64,000 bases of DNA, taken from positions 36,333 through 100,332 of the forward strand of contig JAUQPB010000003.1 of NCBI GenBank assembly GCA_030550585.1, read 5' to 3'. The translations under genes and the position numbers were made by a program. A model generated the notes under the pieces. The model searched no databases. It was not told the DNA's origin and worked only from the letters and a program-made list of their open reading frames with translations. Positions 1 to 9,285 of this stretch are shown here, one piece after another. The stretch comes from Thermoproteota archaeon (GTDB taxonomy: Archaea; Thermoproteota; Thermoprotei_A; Sulfolobales; Ignisphaeraceae). Position 1 is the stretch's first letter, and each line of letters starts with the position of its first letter.

Positions 1-99
1 GAAACTCCCATAAGGGAGTAGAAAGTTTGATAATAAAGAAAATGAGGATGACGCAGCACAGAACAAGGAGCTATGAAACTCCCATAAGGGAGTAGAAAG
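1..99 (+). CRISPR. Trailing end of a CRISPR array (two repeats, one spacer)
   Basis: Two identical 25-nt repeats lie at 1-25 and 75-99, separated by a unique 49-nt spacer. The repeat contains a short hairpin (CTCCC/GGGAG around ATAA) and ends in GTAGAAAG, which fits the 8-nt 5' handle typical of archaeal crRNAs. That orientation puts transcription on the + strand and the leader to the left of the window, so 75-99 would be the leader-distal repeat. No third repeat follows 99 and no cas gene is present. The array continues beyond position 1, so its length is unknown. Confidence 0.8.
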
Positions 100-162
100 A
101 GGGTTGGATATATCGATATTAATGGAGGTGTTGTTTCTGGTGTGCTGGGTTTTTGTGTTTAT

Positions 163-705
163 CTATCTATTTGTTGGTTGTGGGGGTTGATGATGGGTTG
201 TTTGTGTTTTATTGTTTTTAGGGGTTTTTGTTAGTATCTCATTTAGTATTTCTATGATTTCTGTTATTTTGGATTTTATCTTGTCTAGTGCTTCTTGGGG
301 TGGCTCTATGTCTTGGTTCCAGAGTTCTTTGATTATTTCGAACATGTTCTTTAATCCGATGTATGATGCTATTTCGATTGCTCTGTTTAGTTTCTTTACT
401 GTTTTCTCGATCTCTTCTGCTTTGTTACTAATGTATTTGTTGCCTTTTTCTGTGAGTGTGTAGATCTTTCTATTCTTTTCTATGAATGATTTTAGCATCC
501 CCTCTTTTTCTAGTTCGTGGAGGGTTGGGTAGAGAATGCCACTGCTAGGGGCATAAACTTTTATTGTTTGGGATAGAAACTTCTTTATTGCGTATCCATG
601 GGCTTTGCCAAGCTTCATTAGAGCATATAGTACGAGGTCTTTGAAAAGGCCTCTGACATTTACTAGCACAAATTCTATCTCTAGGAACTTGTCTTTGTTA
701 CTCAT
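163..705 (-). CDS. PadR-family transcriptional regulator
   Basis: The first 90 residues form a PadR-type winged helix: a segment HGYAIKKFL, then a PSSGILYPTLHELEKEGM recognition region and a wing ending in YTLTEKG. The C-terminal part is helical, as expected for a dimerisation domain, and ends in a polar Thr/Gln/Pro-rich tail. A TTG at 717 is in frame, but the ATG at 705 is preferred because a perfect inverted repeat and TATA box lie just upstream. PadR proteins usually repress their own gene and a neighbouring transporter. The divergent ABC ATPase gene is the obvious candidate target; that link is inference. Confidence 0.85.
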   Translation of the reverse strand: MSNKDKFLEIEFVLVNVRGLFKDLVLYALMKLGKAHGYAIKKFLSQTIKVYAPSSGILYPTLHELEKEGMLKSFIEKNRKIYTLTEKGNKYISNKAEEIEKTVKKLNRAIEIASYIGLKNMFEIIKELWNQDIEPPQEALDKIKSKITEIIEILNEILTKTPKNNKTQTTHHQPPQPTNR

Positions 706-716
706 AAAAACCCACA

Positions 717-738
717 ATTTCTGTTTCTAAACAGAAAT
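717..738. promoter_or_regulatory. Perfect inverted repeat, probable PadR operator
   Basis: Arms ATTTCTGTTT (717-726) and AAACAGAAAT (729-738) are exact reverse complements separated by 2 bp. The element lies 12 to 33 bp upstream of the PadR ATG and overlaps the transcription start expected from the TATA box at 745-753. This is the position of an autoregulatory operator in archaea. That PadR binds here is inferred. Confidence 0.6.
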
Positions 739-744
739 CTTTTG

Positions 745-756
745 CTATATAAGCTT
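745..756. promoter_or_regulatory. TATA box readable on both strands
   Basis: The stretch CTATATAAGCTT reads as a TATA box in both directions. On the minus strand it would start transcription near 723 for the PadR gene. On the plus strand it would start near 775, just before the GC-rich structured stretch at 776-843. Confidence 0.5.
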
Positions 757-775
757 GTAGAGAATTTTGAGTGGA

Positions 776-843
776 GGGTATTCGACCCCGTCGGCTTCTC
801 TCTTCATTCTCCTCGGCTTCCGAGGTGTCTGAGAGAGCCTACA
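776..843 (+). ncRNA. Candidate structured small RNA (GC-rich multi-hairpin)
   Basis: In an AT-rich intergenic region this stretch folds into nested stems: GGGT/ACCC (776-779 with 785-788), GGCTTCTCTC with GAGAGAGCC (793-802 with 831-839, one bulge), and inside it CCTCGG/CCGAGG (811-816 with 820-825). ACA at 841-843 follows the outer stem, as at the 3' end of an H/ACA guide RNA, and a T-run follows at 847-851. A plus-strand TATA box sits about 25 nt upstream. The apical loop is only 3 nt with no K-turn, so the H/ACA assignment is weak. It may instead be an untranslated leader or a terminator. Confidence 0.3.
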
Positions 844-895
844 GAGTTTTTGTAGAAAACGTTTAAAAGTTTTCATGTCTAAAGAGTTTAGGCTA

Positions 896-1636
896 ATGAA
901 TATCAGGGTGTGTGCTGTGGCTAGAGAGATTATAGCTGTTGAGAATGTTACAAAGGTTTATAGACTTGGCGATGTTGTGACATATGCTCTTAGAGGCGTT
1001 TCTCTAAAGATTTTCGAGGGAGAGATAATCTCTATCATGGGCCCCTCTGGATCGGGAAAAACAACGCTTCTCAATATGATAGGCCTCTTAGACAAGCCGA
1101 CAAGCGGTAGGGTGATAATCGATGGCATCGACGTTTCGAGACTTGGAAGCGGGGAGATAGCTAGGATAAGAAATGATAAGATAGGCTTTGTTTTCCAGTT
1201 CTTCAATTTGATAAACAGGCTTACAGTTCTAGAAAATATTGAGATGCCTCTAATCCCAAGAGGAATACCTAGATCAAAAAGAATTGAAATGGCTAGAGAG
1301 GCTCTAATCAAAGCTGGTGGAGATGTGTCGTGGCTTCCCAAGAAACCCCTTCAGCTATCTGGTGGACAGCAACAGAGGGTTGCCATAGCAAGGGCTATTG
1401 TAGCCAACCCAAGAATAATTCTTGCTGACGAGCCCACGGGAAACCTGGACAGGGCAAGCGCTAGAACAGTAATGAAAACGTTTCTAGAGTTGAACAAGAT
1501 GGGGGCAACAATAGCTATAATCACACATGACCCGGAGATAGCAAACTGCACACAGAAGATATACATCATTAGAGATGGAAGGATAGTCGCTGTACAGACA
1601 CCAGATCCAAGCAGGTGTATCCTGTACACACAATAG
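896..1636 (+). CDS. MacB/LolD-type ABC transporter ATP-binding protein
   Basis: This is a complete ABC ATPase with Walker A GPSGSGKT near residue 49, signature LSGGQQQ near 153 and Walker B ILADEP near 176, then a D-loop and switch His (THD). The Asn-Leu-Asp after Walker B and the overall sequence fit the MacB/LolD subfamily, which drives mechanotransmission rather than ordinary import or export. A TATA-like GTTTAAAAG at 861-869 would start transcription near 892, so a leaderless start at ATG 896 is preferred over the in-frame ATG at 875. It presumably pairs with the FtsX-type permease at 6493-7719, with the giant surface protein encoded between them. Confidence 0.9.
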   Translation: MNIRVCAVAREIIAVENVTKVYRLGDVVTYALRGVSLKIFEGEIISIMGPSGSGKTTLLNMIGLLDKPTSGRVIIDGIDVSRLGSGEIARIRNDKIGFVFQFFNLINRLTVLENIEMPLIPRGIPRSKRIEMAREALIKAGGDVSWLPKKPLQLSGGQQQRVAIARAIVANPRIILADEPTGNLDRASARTVMKTFLELNKMGATIAIITHDPEIANCTQKIYIIRDGRIVAVQTPDPSRCILYTQ

Positions 1637-1695
1637 TCTTTAGTCTTTTTTGACTCGCCACATAGATGATAGATGCTGTTTCCAATATTCATAAA

Positions 1696-1731
1696 TACTT
1701 ATAAGGCTTGCTTGAGTGTGTCTGCAGACAC
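1696..1731 (+). promoter_or_regulatory. Promoter with 14-bp palindrome over the start site
   Basis: A TATA element ACTTATAAGG at about 1697-1706 is followed by the perfect palindrome GTGTCTGCAGACAC at 1718-1731, centred where transcription should begin. A Shine-Dalgarno GGTGAT lies 8 nt before the ATG at 1763. This gives the surface-protein gene its own, apparently repressible promoter, although it sits in line behind the ATPase gene. Confidence 0.55.
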
Positions 1732-1762
1732 AGTTTATAGTATATGTTGGTGATTATCTCTA

Positions 1763-4700
1763 ATGAGAGGCGGGCATGTAATCGCATATACAATAACAAC
1801 ACTGTTGATACTCCAGTTAGTAACATTCATAGTCTATACTATCAACGCACAGCAAACACCTTTTGTGTTAAACAGCTTTAGCTACAAGTCTTCTGCAAAC
1901 ACAAACACTATCTACCCTGGGAGTAGAAACGTTGTTTTAACTGTCAATGTGTTGTACAACGGCTCTTCCACAGCATATGTATCGGCTGGCTGTATAGTAC
2001 TGCCACAAGGGTTCTCAGTTACGAGGGGATACAGCAGCTGTTCACCACCCCAAACGGCAAACGGCTCAACATATAGCATTCTCGAGCCTGGCGATATAAT
2101 CGTGTTTGAGTATCACATTGATGTTGACAGCTCTGTTAATCCTGGGGCATACTCAGCAAATCTCACAATATACTATAGAATAGGGACCTCCATGTACTCA
2201 GAGACTTTGGGCGGCATAACAATAAATGTTTCGCCTTATCCGCAGATTAATGTAGTGGTTGTGGACTGGTATTGGAGCCCAGATGCATATCCTGGCAGTC
2301 AGGGGGTATACCTCTACATAACAATTAGAAACAGTGGAAACTCGTCGATAGCTCAAGCAAATGGAGTTGCACAACTACCGCAAGATGCCTTCACCCCAAG
2401 CAGTATAAGGTTCCAGATATCGAATCTCGGCAAGAACCAAACAACAACTGTGTCTCTAGGCCCAGTCTCTGTATATACAACAGCATCTCCCGGCACACAA
2501 TACCCAGTCACACTAAAACTCAACGCCACTATGTCTACAGACGACAATGTTGTTTACTATGCTCAAGGCACAACAACATTTTATGTCACAGTATCCCAAG
2601 CTCCTCAAGTATCCATAGAAATAGTTGACTATGGACTTGAAACACCCAAGCCTATGCAGAATGCCGTTGGCACTAGGTTCTACATGACTATAGTTAACAA
2701 GGACTTCAAAAACATTAGAAGCATAACAGCATACTTCACAATACAGAGTGGCGGAGCATCATTCTACAACAGCACAGCTACTGCTGTAACAATATTTCAG
2801 CAGACTCTTGGCTATGGAGATGTTGCAACAATTTACAGCCCACCAATTATACTGGGTAGTGCAAGCCAAGTGACAGTCTCTGCCAAGCTTATCATATTCG
2901 GTGATAGCAATGGAGCTGAGTTTTGGAGTACCCAAATATACACATTCTATGTTAGGCCACAGACCCCATCGGTAAATCTAGTTGTCACAGATGTTTATTG
3001 GACCTCGGGTGAGGTGTACCCAGGTACAGAAGGGGCTACACTAAACATAGTTTTGCAGAACTACGATGTTGTTAATGTGAGGAGTGCTACGGCAACTCTT
3101 CAGCTACCCTCAGGACTCTACCCATCAACAATAACAGCATCGGGGATAGCTATTCAAAGCGGTTCAACAACAACACTATCGTTTTCAGGTATATCAATAC
3201 AAACAAATGTTGTAGGAGGAGACTACCCAGCGAAGCTAACCATCGATGGCATTGCCTATGACCCGAGCACAAACACCTTCTACAACTTTTCATCTGTATA
3301 CACATTAACTGTAAGGATCTCTGGAAAGCCATCGATAGATATAATTAATCTGACATCGAGTGGATGGGTTGAAAACAAAGCTTATACAACATCGGTTGGC
3401 GTGCATGCTTATGTATATCTCCAAGTGTCTTCACCTGGGTTTAGCGTGGAGGGAGTTAGGATAACGGCTTACCTCCCCAACGAAATGATATTCGAAAATG
3501 GTAATAGAAGCACCGTACTTGTTCTAGGAAACAACGTTTATAGCTATGGTCAGAGCCTCTATGTGGAGCTTGGCCCAATAGATGTTGTTTCTGATGCTGA
3601 TGGTCTATACCCGGTTGTTCTCAGAATAGATTTTCTCGCAACCTCGTCTAGGGGAGGCAGCTTCTGGTCGAGCAAATTCTACACAATTCTTCTACCAGTG
3701 TACAAACCCATGCTAAACATTTCTTTGATTGACTATGGCTGGGAGAACCAGCCAACGGGTTCCGAGGCCGGTGGAGCCTCTTTGTATGCAACTCTACAGT
3801 CTCTTTCAGTCGATGATATACAAAGCGTTGCTGCAAGAGTTGAGCTCTCTGGCGCAAGGTTTCTCAGCGGTAGAAACTTCTCTTGGGAGACGATAAACAA
3901 TGTAATTGGTTATGGATCGATATACTCGCTGAGCTTCAGAGACATCGAAATAGACAACAACAGCAATGTCACAGTTAGGCTGAGTATCTATGCTGTGTTG
4001 AGCAATGGTAGAAACTCTTTCTATAGAGCATCCATAGAATATAGATTTGCTTTAAACACCATTGCAAACACAAGCACATTCAAAGTTGTTGCCCTCCATA
4101 CCAGCATAGGCAATGTATACGCACCTATATTGCCATCAGCAAGAGGTGTGGCAATAGTTATCGACATTGCGAATACCAAGACATATCAAGTCGCTTGGGT
4201 AAAGCCAGAGGCTATGCTCCCCAAAGAGTTTAAGCTTAATGATTTAAGCGGATCTTGTCTAAATGGTGTTGCCTCTGGTGGTATATGCACAATAAGCCTC
4301 AATGTTGATGTTGCAGAAAATGCGTCTCCTGGGTCAAGAAATATAACCTTGGTGCTGGTTTATGCCATCAGAAGTGGGCAGACAATATCTGTATTTAGAG
4401 AAAGGATCGCTTTGCCGATAGCAATAGCGTCATATAGCTACTACAGACCTGCAATAGAGATTGTATCAGCATATTGGGGCACGCAAACACCTGTTAGAGC
4501 CCTGGTAGGGCAGAGAAACATACCATTCACAATATCTATAGTCAACAGGGGTTACTACCCAGTTGAAGGCGTCTATATCTATGCAAAGCCGCTGAACAGC
4601 AGTATTGCCATGGTCAAAGACTCTGACATGTGCTCCCCCCGCCTAGACCCAGGAACATCATGTAGTGTAACGCTTTATGCGGATCTAGCCAATGTCAATG

Positions 4701-6481
4701 TGGGTGGAATTGTATTTTTTGATATAAACATCAACTACTCATTCGCTTACTATGGTGCAAACATACACGACTCTAACTACTTCAGATTGTCGCTGCCCAT
4801 TGATGTCCCAGCATCTGGAAAGGGTTTAGAGATAGTCGATGTCTCGTGGAACAACAACTGGCCTGTGTATCCAGATACGGAGAATGCAACGCTTGTGATA
4901 ACAATTGCAAATAGATGGCCATATAGAGTCTCCGGCCTGGATCTCGAACTGGATCTTCCAAGAGGGTTCTACACCAAGTATGGCTCTATAGCAAAAACCT
5001 ATGTGGCGGGGCCCATCAACAGCCTACAGCAGTTTAGTGTTTCGTTCCAAATATCTGTGGCCAACGTTTCACCAGGTAGATACAACGCTGTGCTGATAGC
5101 TAGATACGTTGTCGAGTCTGGCTCGCCAAACACCCCAGTTGTAGAGAGATACAATGTCACTCTACAGGTAAATGACTTGGGTAAAAGCATAAGCTTGGTA
5201 TCCATCCAGTGGATTGGCAAAGCCCCTCAGCCACCAGAGTATGGAGCTGTTCTAATGGTTAGCCTAAGAAACAACTACAACCCATCGATGAGAGGGGTTG
5301 TCCTTTGTCTTGATCTTCCATACGGCTTCACATCATCAGATACCAACACATCTAAAGTTTGTGTACCAGCATCAAATATAAACATTGTTCAACAGATTCA
5401 AGGAGCTTCAGTAGCTAACCCAATTGTTCAGCAGTATATAGCGTCTCTAATTCAGCAAGCTGTAGCACCTACTGCACAGGGGCAGGGATTCGGATATGGA
5501 GACATAATGTATTTCTACATAAAGCTAAACATAGCTACAAACAAAACTGGAACATTCGTTTCTAATGCATCGCTTAATTTTGTTGACCAGTGGAACAATG
5601 TCAGGTCTATACCGCTTCAGATAAACATTAACTTGCTGGGATCTGCAAAGATTATCAACATATTTGCTCCAACCACTGTAACAGTTTCGAAGGGTGTTGC
5701 AACGCTAGACATAGGGATTTTGAACACGGGCTCCGCACCTCTCTACAACGTCTATGTTTATCTAGTGCCATACGCCTCTATGCTGATACCGCAGCAGGCT
5801 GTTAAATACATTGATTTGCTACCACCATCCAGAATTATTAATGTGAGCTATGAACTTGTTTACAATCCGGTCTCTGTCGCTCTCGGTGGTGGGGCGCAAA
5901 CCTACTTGAGGTATATGAGCGTGCCATTCTCTATATCGATACTTTACAGAGATGTTTATGGCAATACACAGTTCTTCAACACATCAATAGCTGTATTGAT
6001 ACAGCCATTTATAGACATAGTCCTCTTGGACACTAAAGCAACCCTCTCAGGAAACACACTAGCAGTCTCTGGAACAGTTGCAAACTATGGAATAGCATCA
6101 GCTAGAAGCGTTGTTGTTAGAGCTACATATGGTGATAGCTATGGAGAGACTTTGGTGGGCGATATAGACCCTGCATCACAATCGGCGTTTAGAATAGAAA
6201 TGGAGGTGAAGAGCTCTACAGAGAGAAATGTTCTAATCGAAATAATCTATAGAGATGACTATGGCAGGATCAATGTGGATAACTACACCATTCCACTCCT
6301 GGTACAAGCAACAGAAACGGTTGTTACAACACCACAGCAGGCCACACCTATATACAACCACTATATAGTGATAGCAATTGTCGCAGCATTCCTTGCTACC
6401 ATAGGCTACTTCCTATACAGATATATGAAGGCGCATGCAAAAGCTATCGAAAAGGTTATAGGGGGTGTCGAGTCTAGATAA
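1763..6481 (+). CDS. Giant surface protein of about 12 tandem Ig-like (CARDB/COG1361-type) modules
   Basis: An N-terminal hydrophobic segment (residues 8-30) acts as signal or anchor. A C-terminal transmembrane helix (about 1533-1552) is followed by a basic tail, so nearly the whole 1572-residue chain is outside the cell. It is built of repeats of 120-150 residues, each opening with a hydrophobic strand and an aromatic pair (such as VVDWYW or VTDVYW), then a YPG turn. The openings fall near residues 33, 160, 281, 402, 522, 649, 769, 896, 1020, 1141, 1295 and 1416. This resembles COG1361/CARDB S-layer-associated proteins encoded beside archaeal MacB-like transporters. It may be an adhesin or an extracytoplasmic subunit of the transporter; its function is unknown. 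Confidence 0.8.
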   Translation: MRGGHVIAYTITTLLILQLVTFIVYTINAQQTPFVLNSFSYKSSANTNTIYPGSRNVVLTVNVLYNGSSTAYVSAGCIVLPQGFSVTRGYSSCSPPQTANGSTYSILEPGDIIVFEYHIDVDSSVNPGAYSANLTIYYRIGTSMYSETLGGITINVSPYPQINVVVVDWYWSPDAYPGSQGVYLYITIRNSGNSSIAQANGVAQLPQDAFTPSSIRFQISNLGKNQTTTVSLGPVSVYTTASPGTQYPVTLKLNATMSTDDNVVYYAQGTTTFYVTVSQAPQVSIEIVDYGLETPKPMQNAVGTRFYMTIVNKDFKNIRSITAYFTIQSGGASFYNSTATAVTIFQQTLGYGDVATIYSPPIILGSASQVTVSAKLIIFGDSNGAEFWSTQIYTFYVRPQTPSVNLVVTDVYWTSGEVYPGTEGATLNIVLQNYDVVNVRSATATLQLPSGLYPSTITASGIAIQSGSTTTLSFSGISIQTNVVGGDYPAKLTIDGIAYDPSTNTFYNFSSVYTLTVRISGKPSIDIINLTSSGWVENKAYTTSVGVHAYVYLQVSSPGFSVEGVRITAYLPNEMIFENGNRSTVLVLGNNVYSYGQSLYVELGPIDVVSDADGLYPVVLRIDFLATSSRGGSFWSSKFYTILLPVYKPMLNISLIDYGWENQPTGSEAGGASLYATLQSLSVDDIQSVAARVELSGARFLSGRNFSWETINNVIGYGSIYSLSFRDIEIDNNSNVTVRLSIYAVLSNGRNSFYRASIEYRFALNTIANTSTFKVVALHTSIGNVYAPILPSARGVAIVIDIANTKTYQVAWVKPEAMLPKEFKLNDLSGSCLNGVASGGICTISLNVDVAENASPGSRNITLVLVYAIRSGQTISVFRERIALPIAIASYSYYRPAIEIVSAYWGTQTPVRALVGQRNIPFTISIVNRGYYPVEGVYIYAKPLNSSIAMVKDSDMCSPRLDPGTSCSVTLYADLANVNVGGIVFFDININYSFAYYGANIHDSNYFRLSLPIDVPASGKGLEIVDVSWNNNWPVYPDTENATLVITIANRWPYRVSGLDLELDLPRGFYTKYGSIAKTYVAGPINSLQQFSVSFQISVANVSPGRYNAVLIARYVVESGSPNTPVVERYNVTLQVNDLGKSISLVSIQWIGKAPQPPEYGAVLMVSLRNNYNPSMRGVVLCLDLPYGFTSSDTNTSKVCVPASNINIVQQIQGASVANPIVQQYIASLIQQAVAPTAQGQGFGYGDIMYFYIKLNIATNKTGTFVSNASLNFVDQWNNVRSIPLQININLLGSAKIINIFAPTTVTVSKGVATLDIGILNTGSAPLYNVYVYLVPYASMLIPQQAVKYIDLLPPSRIINVSYELVYNPVSVALGGGAQTYLRYMSVPFSISILYRDVYGNTQFFNTSIAVLIQPFIDIVLLDTKATLSGNTLAVSGTVANYGIASARSVVVRATYGDSYGETLVGDIDPASQSAFRIEMEVKSSTERNVLIEIIYRDDYGRINVDNYTIPLLVQATETVVTTPQQATPIYNHYIVIAIVAAFLATIGYFLYRYMKAHAKAIEKVIGGVESR

Positions 6482-6492
6482 GGGTTTTCTCC

Positions 6493-7719
6493 ATGGCTAT
6501 TACACAATTTATTTTCGATGTGTTTAAACTTGCCTTCAAAACACTTACAGAGAGGAAGATGAGGGCCACGCTAACCATCATCGGCATTGCAATAGGCCCT
6601 CTAGCACTAGTCATGATATCTAGTGTTATAGATGGCTATGCAGATTACGTGATCACGCAGATCGAGGGCCTCGGCCAAAACGCAATAGTTCTTTTTCCGG
6701 AGTCTGGATACAAGTTCAGCGACAGCGACTTGAATGCCATAAGAGCTTTGCCGGGGGTCGAAAGAGCAGAGCCATTCTATTCAATACAAGCACAGGTTAA
6801 GGTTGGCACGCAAACCAAGGTTGTTTTCGTCTATGCAATACCTGTGGATATAGTGTTCGAAGCTATAAGGGGGCTGGAGGTATCTGAGGGTAGCATACCA
6901 TCTGATTCAGATTATCTAAAAGCTGTTGTAGGATACAAAATAGCTTATGACGACAACAATAACAAGGTATATGACATTGGAGACGTCATTACAATAACGT
7001 ATCTGAAGACCTCTGGCGGCAAAACAGAGATTAAAAGAGCTTCAGTATCGGTTTCAGCTATTCTCAAAGAGTTTGGAGGAGCATTCATTCTAAGCCCCGA
7101 CACAACAATATTCCTCCCCTTGTCAGCAGGGCAAAAAGTTCTCGGACTGAATGAATGGAGTGGCATATTTGTTTTAGCTAAGAGAAGCGAATACGTGCCA
7201 ATGCTGATTAAGCAACTACAGCAAATGTACGGCAACTCAGCATCGATAATATCGTTTCAGAGCATCGCAAATATAGCAAGCTCTATTATCGGTGCAATGA
7301 ACTTCATATCCTTTGCAGCATCTCTATCAGCATTCGCTGTAGCTGTGGCAGGTGTTGCATCAACCATGATAACATCTGTTATCGAGAGAACTAGGGAGAT
7401 AGGCGTTTTGAAAGCACTTGGCTTCACAGATATCCAAGTGCTTGTAATGATCCTCATGGAAAGCATTGTGATGAGTCTCATCGGAGCGGCGATAGGGATT
7501 TCACTAGGTGTTATAGGGGCACACGCACTAGCATCTAGAGGTTTTGAGATAAGAGCTGCAGCAGAAGCGATAATGGTTATTAAAGCAGCTCCAAAGGTGA
7601 GTGCATACAACATTGCAAGAACGCTAGGACTGACAATTCTAGTTGGTATTGGTGGTGGGATTTTACCTGCCTATAGAGCAGCTAAAATACCCCCAGCTGT
7701 TGCACTAAGATATGAGTGA
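6493..7719 (+). CDS. MacB/FtsX-type ABC transporter permease
   Basis: The architecture is that of MacB/FtsX permeases: one transmembrane helix near residues 22-45, a large extracellular domain with the MacB core pattern (AIRALPGVERAEP near 75), and three C-terminal helices near 265-295, 320-345 and 375-395. The cytoplasmic loop ERTREIGVLKALGFT between the last helices is the coupling segment to the ATPase. The gene follows the surface-protein gene by 11 bp and overlaps the peptidase gene by 4 bp (GTGA), so transcription and translation are probably coupled. Substrate is unknown. Confidence 0.88.
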   Translation: MAITQFIFDVFKLAFKTLTERKMRATLTIIGIAIGPLALVMISSVIDGYADYVITQIEGLGQNAIVLFPESGYKFSDSDLNAIRALPGVERAEPFYSIQAQVKVGTQTKVVFVYAIPVDIVFEAIRGLEVSEGSIPSDSDYLKAVVGYKIAYDDNNNKVYDIGDVITITYLKTSGGKTEIKRASVSVSAILKEFGGAFILSPDTTIFLPLSAGQKVLGLNEWSGIFVLAKRSEYVPMLIKQLQQMYGNSASIISFQSIANIASSIIGAMNFISFAASLSAFAVAVAGVASTMITSVIERTREIGVLKALGFTDIQVLVMILMESIVMSLIGAAIGISLGVIGAHALASRGFEIRAAAEAIMVIKAAPKVSAYNIARTLGLTILVGIGGGILPAYRAAKIPPAVALRYE

Positions 7720-9275
7720 ATAGCTTGGAGCATATAGTAAGAGATGCAATAAAAGTAGCAAATGTTGTTAGTAGCTTTGGAGAGGTTGTTGCTGGTTCTG
7801 ATAGGGAGCTAGCCCTTCTAACCACTCTCAAAAGTTTTTTAGAAGACTATTCTGACAACATCTATCTAGATCCTGTTCCCGTAACCTCGTGGCACGAAGA
7901 CTACTGTATTGTAGAAGCTGGTGGAAGCTCCTATAGATGTGCTATACAACCGCCAATCCAAACAGATTTAGATGAGGAGATTGTGAAAAGCGATATAGTT
8001 GTGATGAGCGCTGAACAGGCGGTGAGAAGAAGCCTAGCAGAGGGGGAGATACAGAACAAGGCTATTGTCGTTGATACGCCTAGGGATCCCGATGACATAG
8101 CAACAATTGCAAGGGCCTTAAGCAAACACGAGCCTAAACTAATCATATTCTCTGATGATCTGAATACAATAAGAAGAATTGTTGTTTTGAGCAATCTGAT
8201 TGCATCATATGATCTTTCATCACCTGTTAAAACACCTGTGATAGTAGTTCCATCATATGTCGCTAAAAAATTCGTTGAGTTGGATAAGGCGAGGATACTG
8301 GCAAAATCATCTGTGGAAGAATCCTATGGATACAACCTGATAGCCGAATCATATGGTGGCGGAGACAGGGAGATATATATTACTGCCCACCATGACCACT
8401 GGCTCTCAGGAGCTTCGGACAATGTTTTGGGTGTGGCACTAGCAACAACCCTATTTAAAAATATGGCAAGATTTAACAACGTGAAGAAAGGCTTGGCCCT
8501 AGCTCTTTTCACAGCCGAAGAGGGTTTCCCGCAAAGACTAAGCTCTTTCTACTGGCTTGTTGGCTCTAGACACTTTGTTTCCAAAAACTTTTACAGACTT
8601 TTCGAGGAGATCGAAGCTGTTATAAACATAGATGTTGTTTATAGTAGCGATGTAATTGTCTCGACATCGAGCCCCATTCTAAGGAGCGCTATTGCTAAGG
8701 GTAATTTCAACCTTGATGTTGCCAACGACAACATAATTTTCGATTCATTCTCTTTCTCACTTGCAGGAATACCTTCTGCAACTATAAACTCTTTTCATAA
8801 GGCATTGGAAAGCAGAGTCTATCACAGTGATTTAGATGTTGTTAGCAATATTGATGTCAACACTATTCAGAGATTTGCTGAGGTAGCCATGAATATTGTA
8901 AAGACTGTGGACAGAGATGACACACTGGATTCGAATATTATTGAAAGTGTTCTTGCATCTGAAATCAATGTTGATCCCCCTGCCCTAGAGGTCTTGGACT
9001 CTCTATACAATTTCTTTAAAGCATTGGAGAAATGTGATTCAGTAAAAAAGAGGTTCTATATGAACGTCTTTGAGAGACTTGCTCTAAAATCTTATGTTGG
9101 GATGTATATTGGTGAGAGACTTGGTGTCAGAGAATTTGCCAGGATCCTCATGTGTAGAGACAAAGTCTATTCTGTTCCACTAGGCATTGTCGAGAATGTT
9201 GATGAGTGTCATATAAACTATAGATTTAATATGGACTTGCTAAGATATATAATCTGTGGAGCGTGTAAATTTTAA
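7716..9275 (+). CDS. M28-type (aminopeptidase-like) metallopeptidase
   Basis: The ligand pattern of family M28 is visible: HHDHW near residue 223 with GASDN following (His and bridging Asp), AEEGF near 267 (catalytic and ligand Glu), NIDVV near 305 (Asp), and YHSDLDV near 369 (last His). There is no signal peptide, so it should act in the cytoplasm. The N-terminal 200 residues contain a PA-like insert, as in some M28 enzymes. A GTG start overlaps the permease stop. The C-terminal 120 residues have no family I recognise. Likely a peptidase working with the surface-protein transporter; the substrate is unknown. Confidence 0.75.
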   Translation: MNSLEHIVRDAIKVANVVSSFGEVVAGSDRELALLTTLKSFLEDYSDNIYLDPVPVTSWHEDYCIVEAGGSSYRCAIQPPIQTDLDEEIVKSDIVVMSAEQAVRRSLAEGEIQNKAIVVDTPRDPDDIATIARALSKHEPKLIIFSDDLNTIRRIVVLSNLIASYDLSSPVKTPVIVVPSYVAKKFVELDKARILAKSSVEESYGYNLIAESYGGGDREIYITAHHDHWLSGASDNVLGVALATTLFKNMARFNNVKKGLALALFTAEEGFPQRLSSFYWLVGSRHFVSKNFYRLFEEIEAVINIDVVYSSDVIVSTSSPILRSAIAKGNFNLDVANDNIIFDSFSFSLAGIPSATINSFHKALESRVYHSDLDVVSNIDVNTIQRFAEVAMNIVKTVDRDDTLDSNIIESVLASEINVDPPALEVLDSLYNFFKALEKCDSVKKRFYMNVFERLALKSYVGMYIGERLGVREFARILMCRDKVYSVPLGIVENVDECHINYRFNMDLLRYIICGACKF

Positions 9276-9285
9276 GTGAACAGTT

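Noticed and set aside
776-792. GGGTATTCGACCCC resembles a tRNA T-arm
   Set aside because: Stem and loop lengths are wrong (loop of 5 or stem of 4) and no acceptor or anticodon stem surrounds it.
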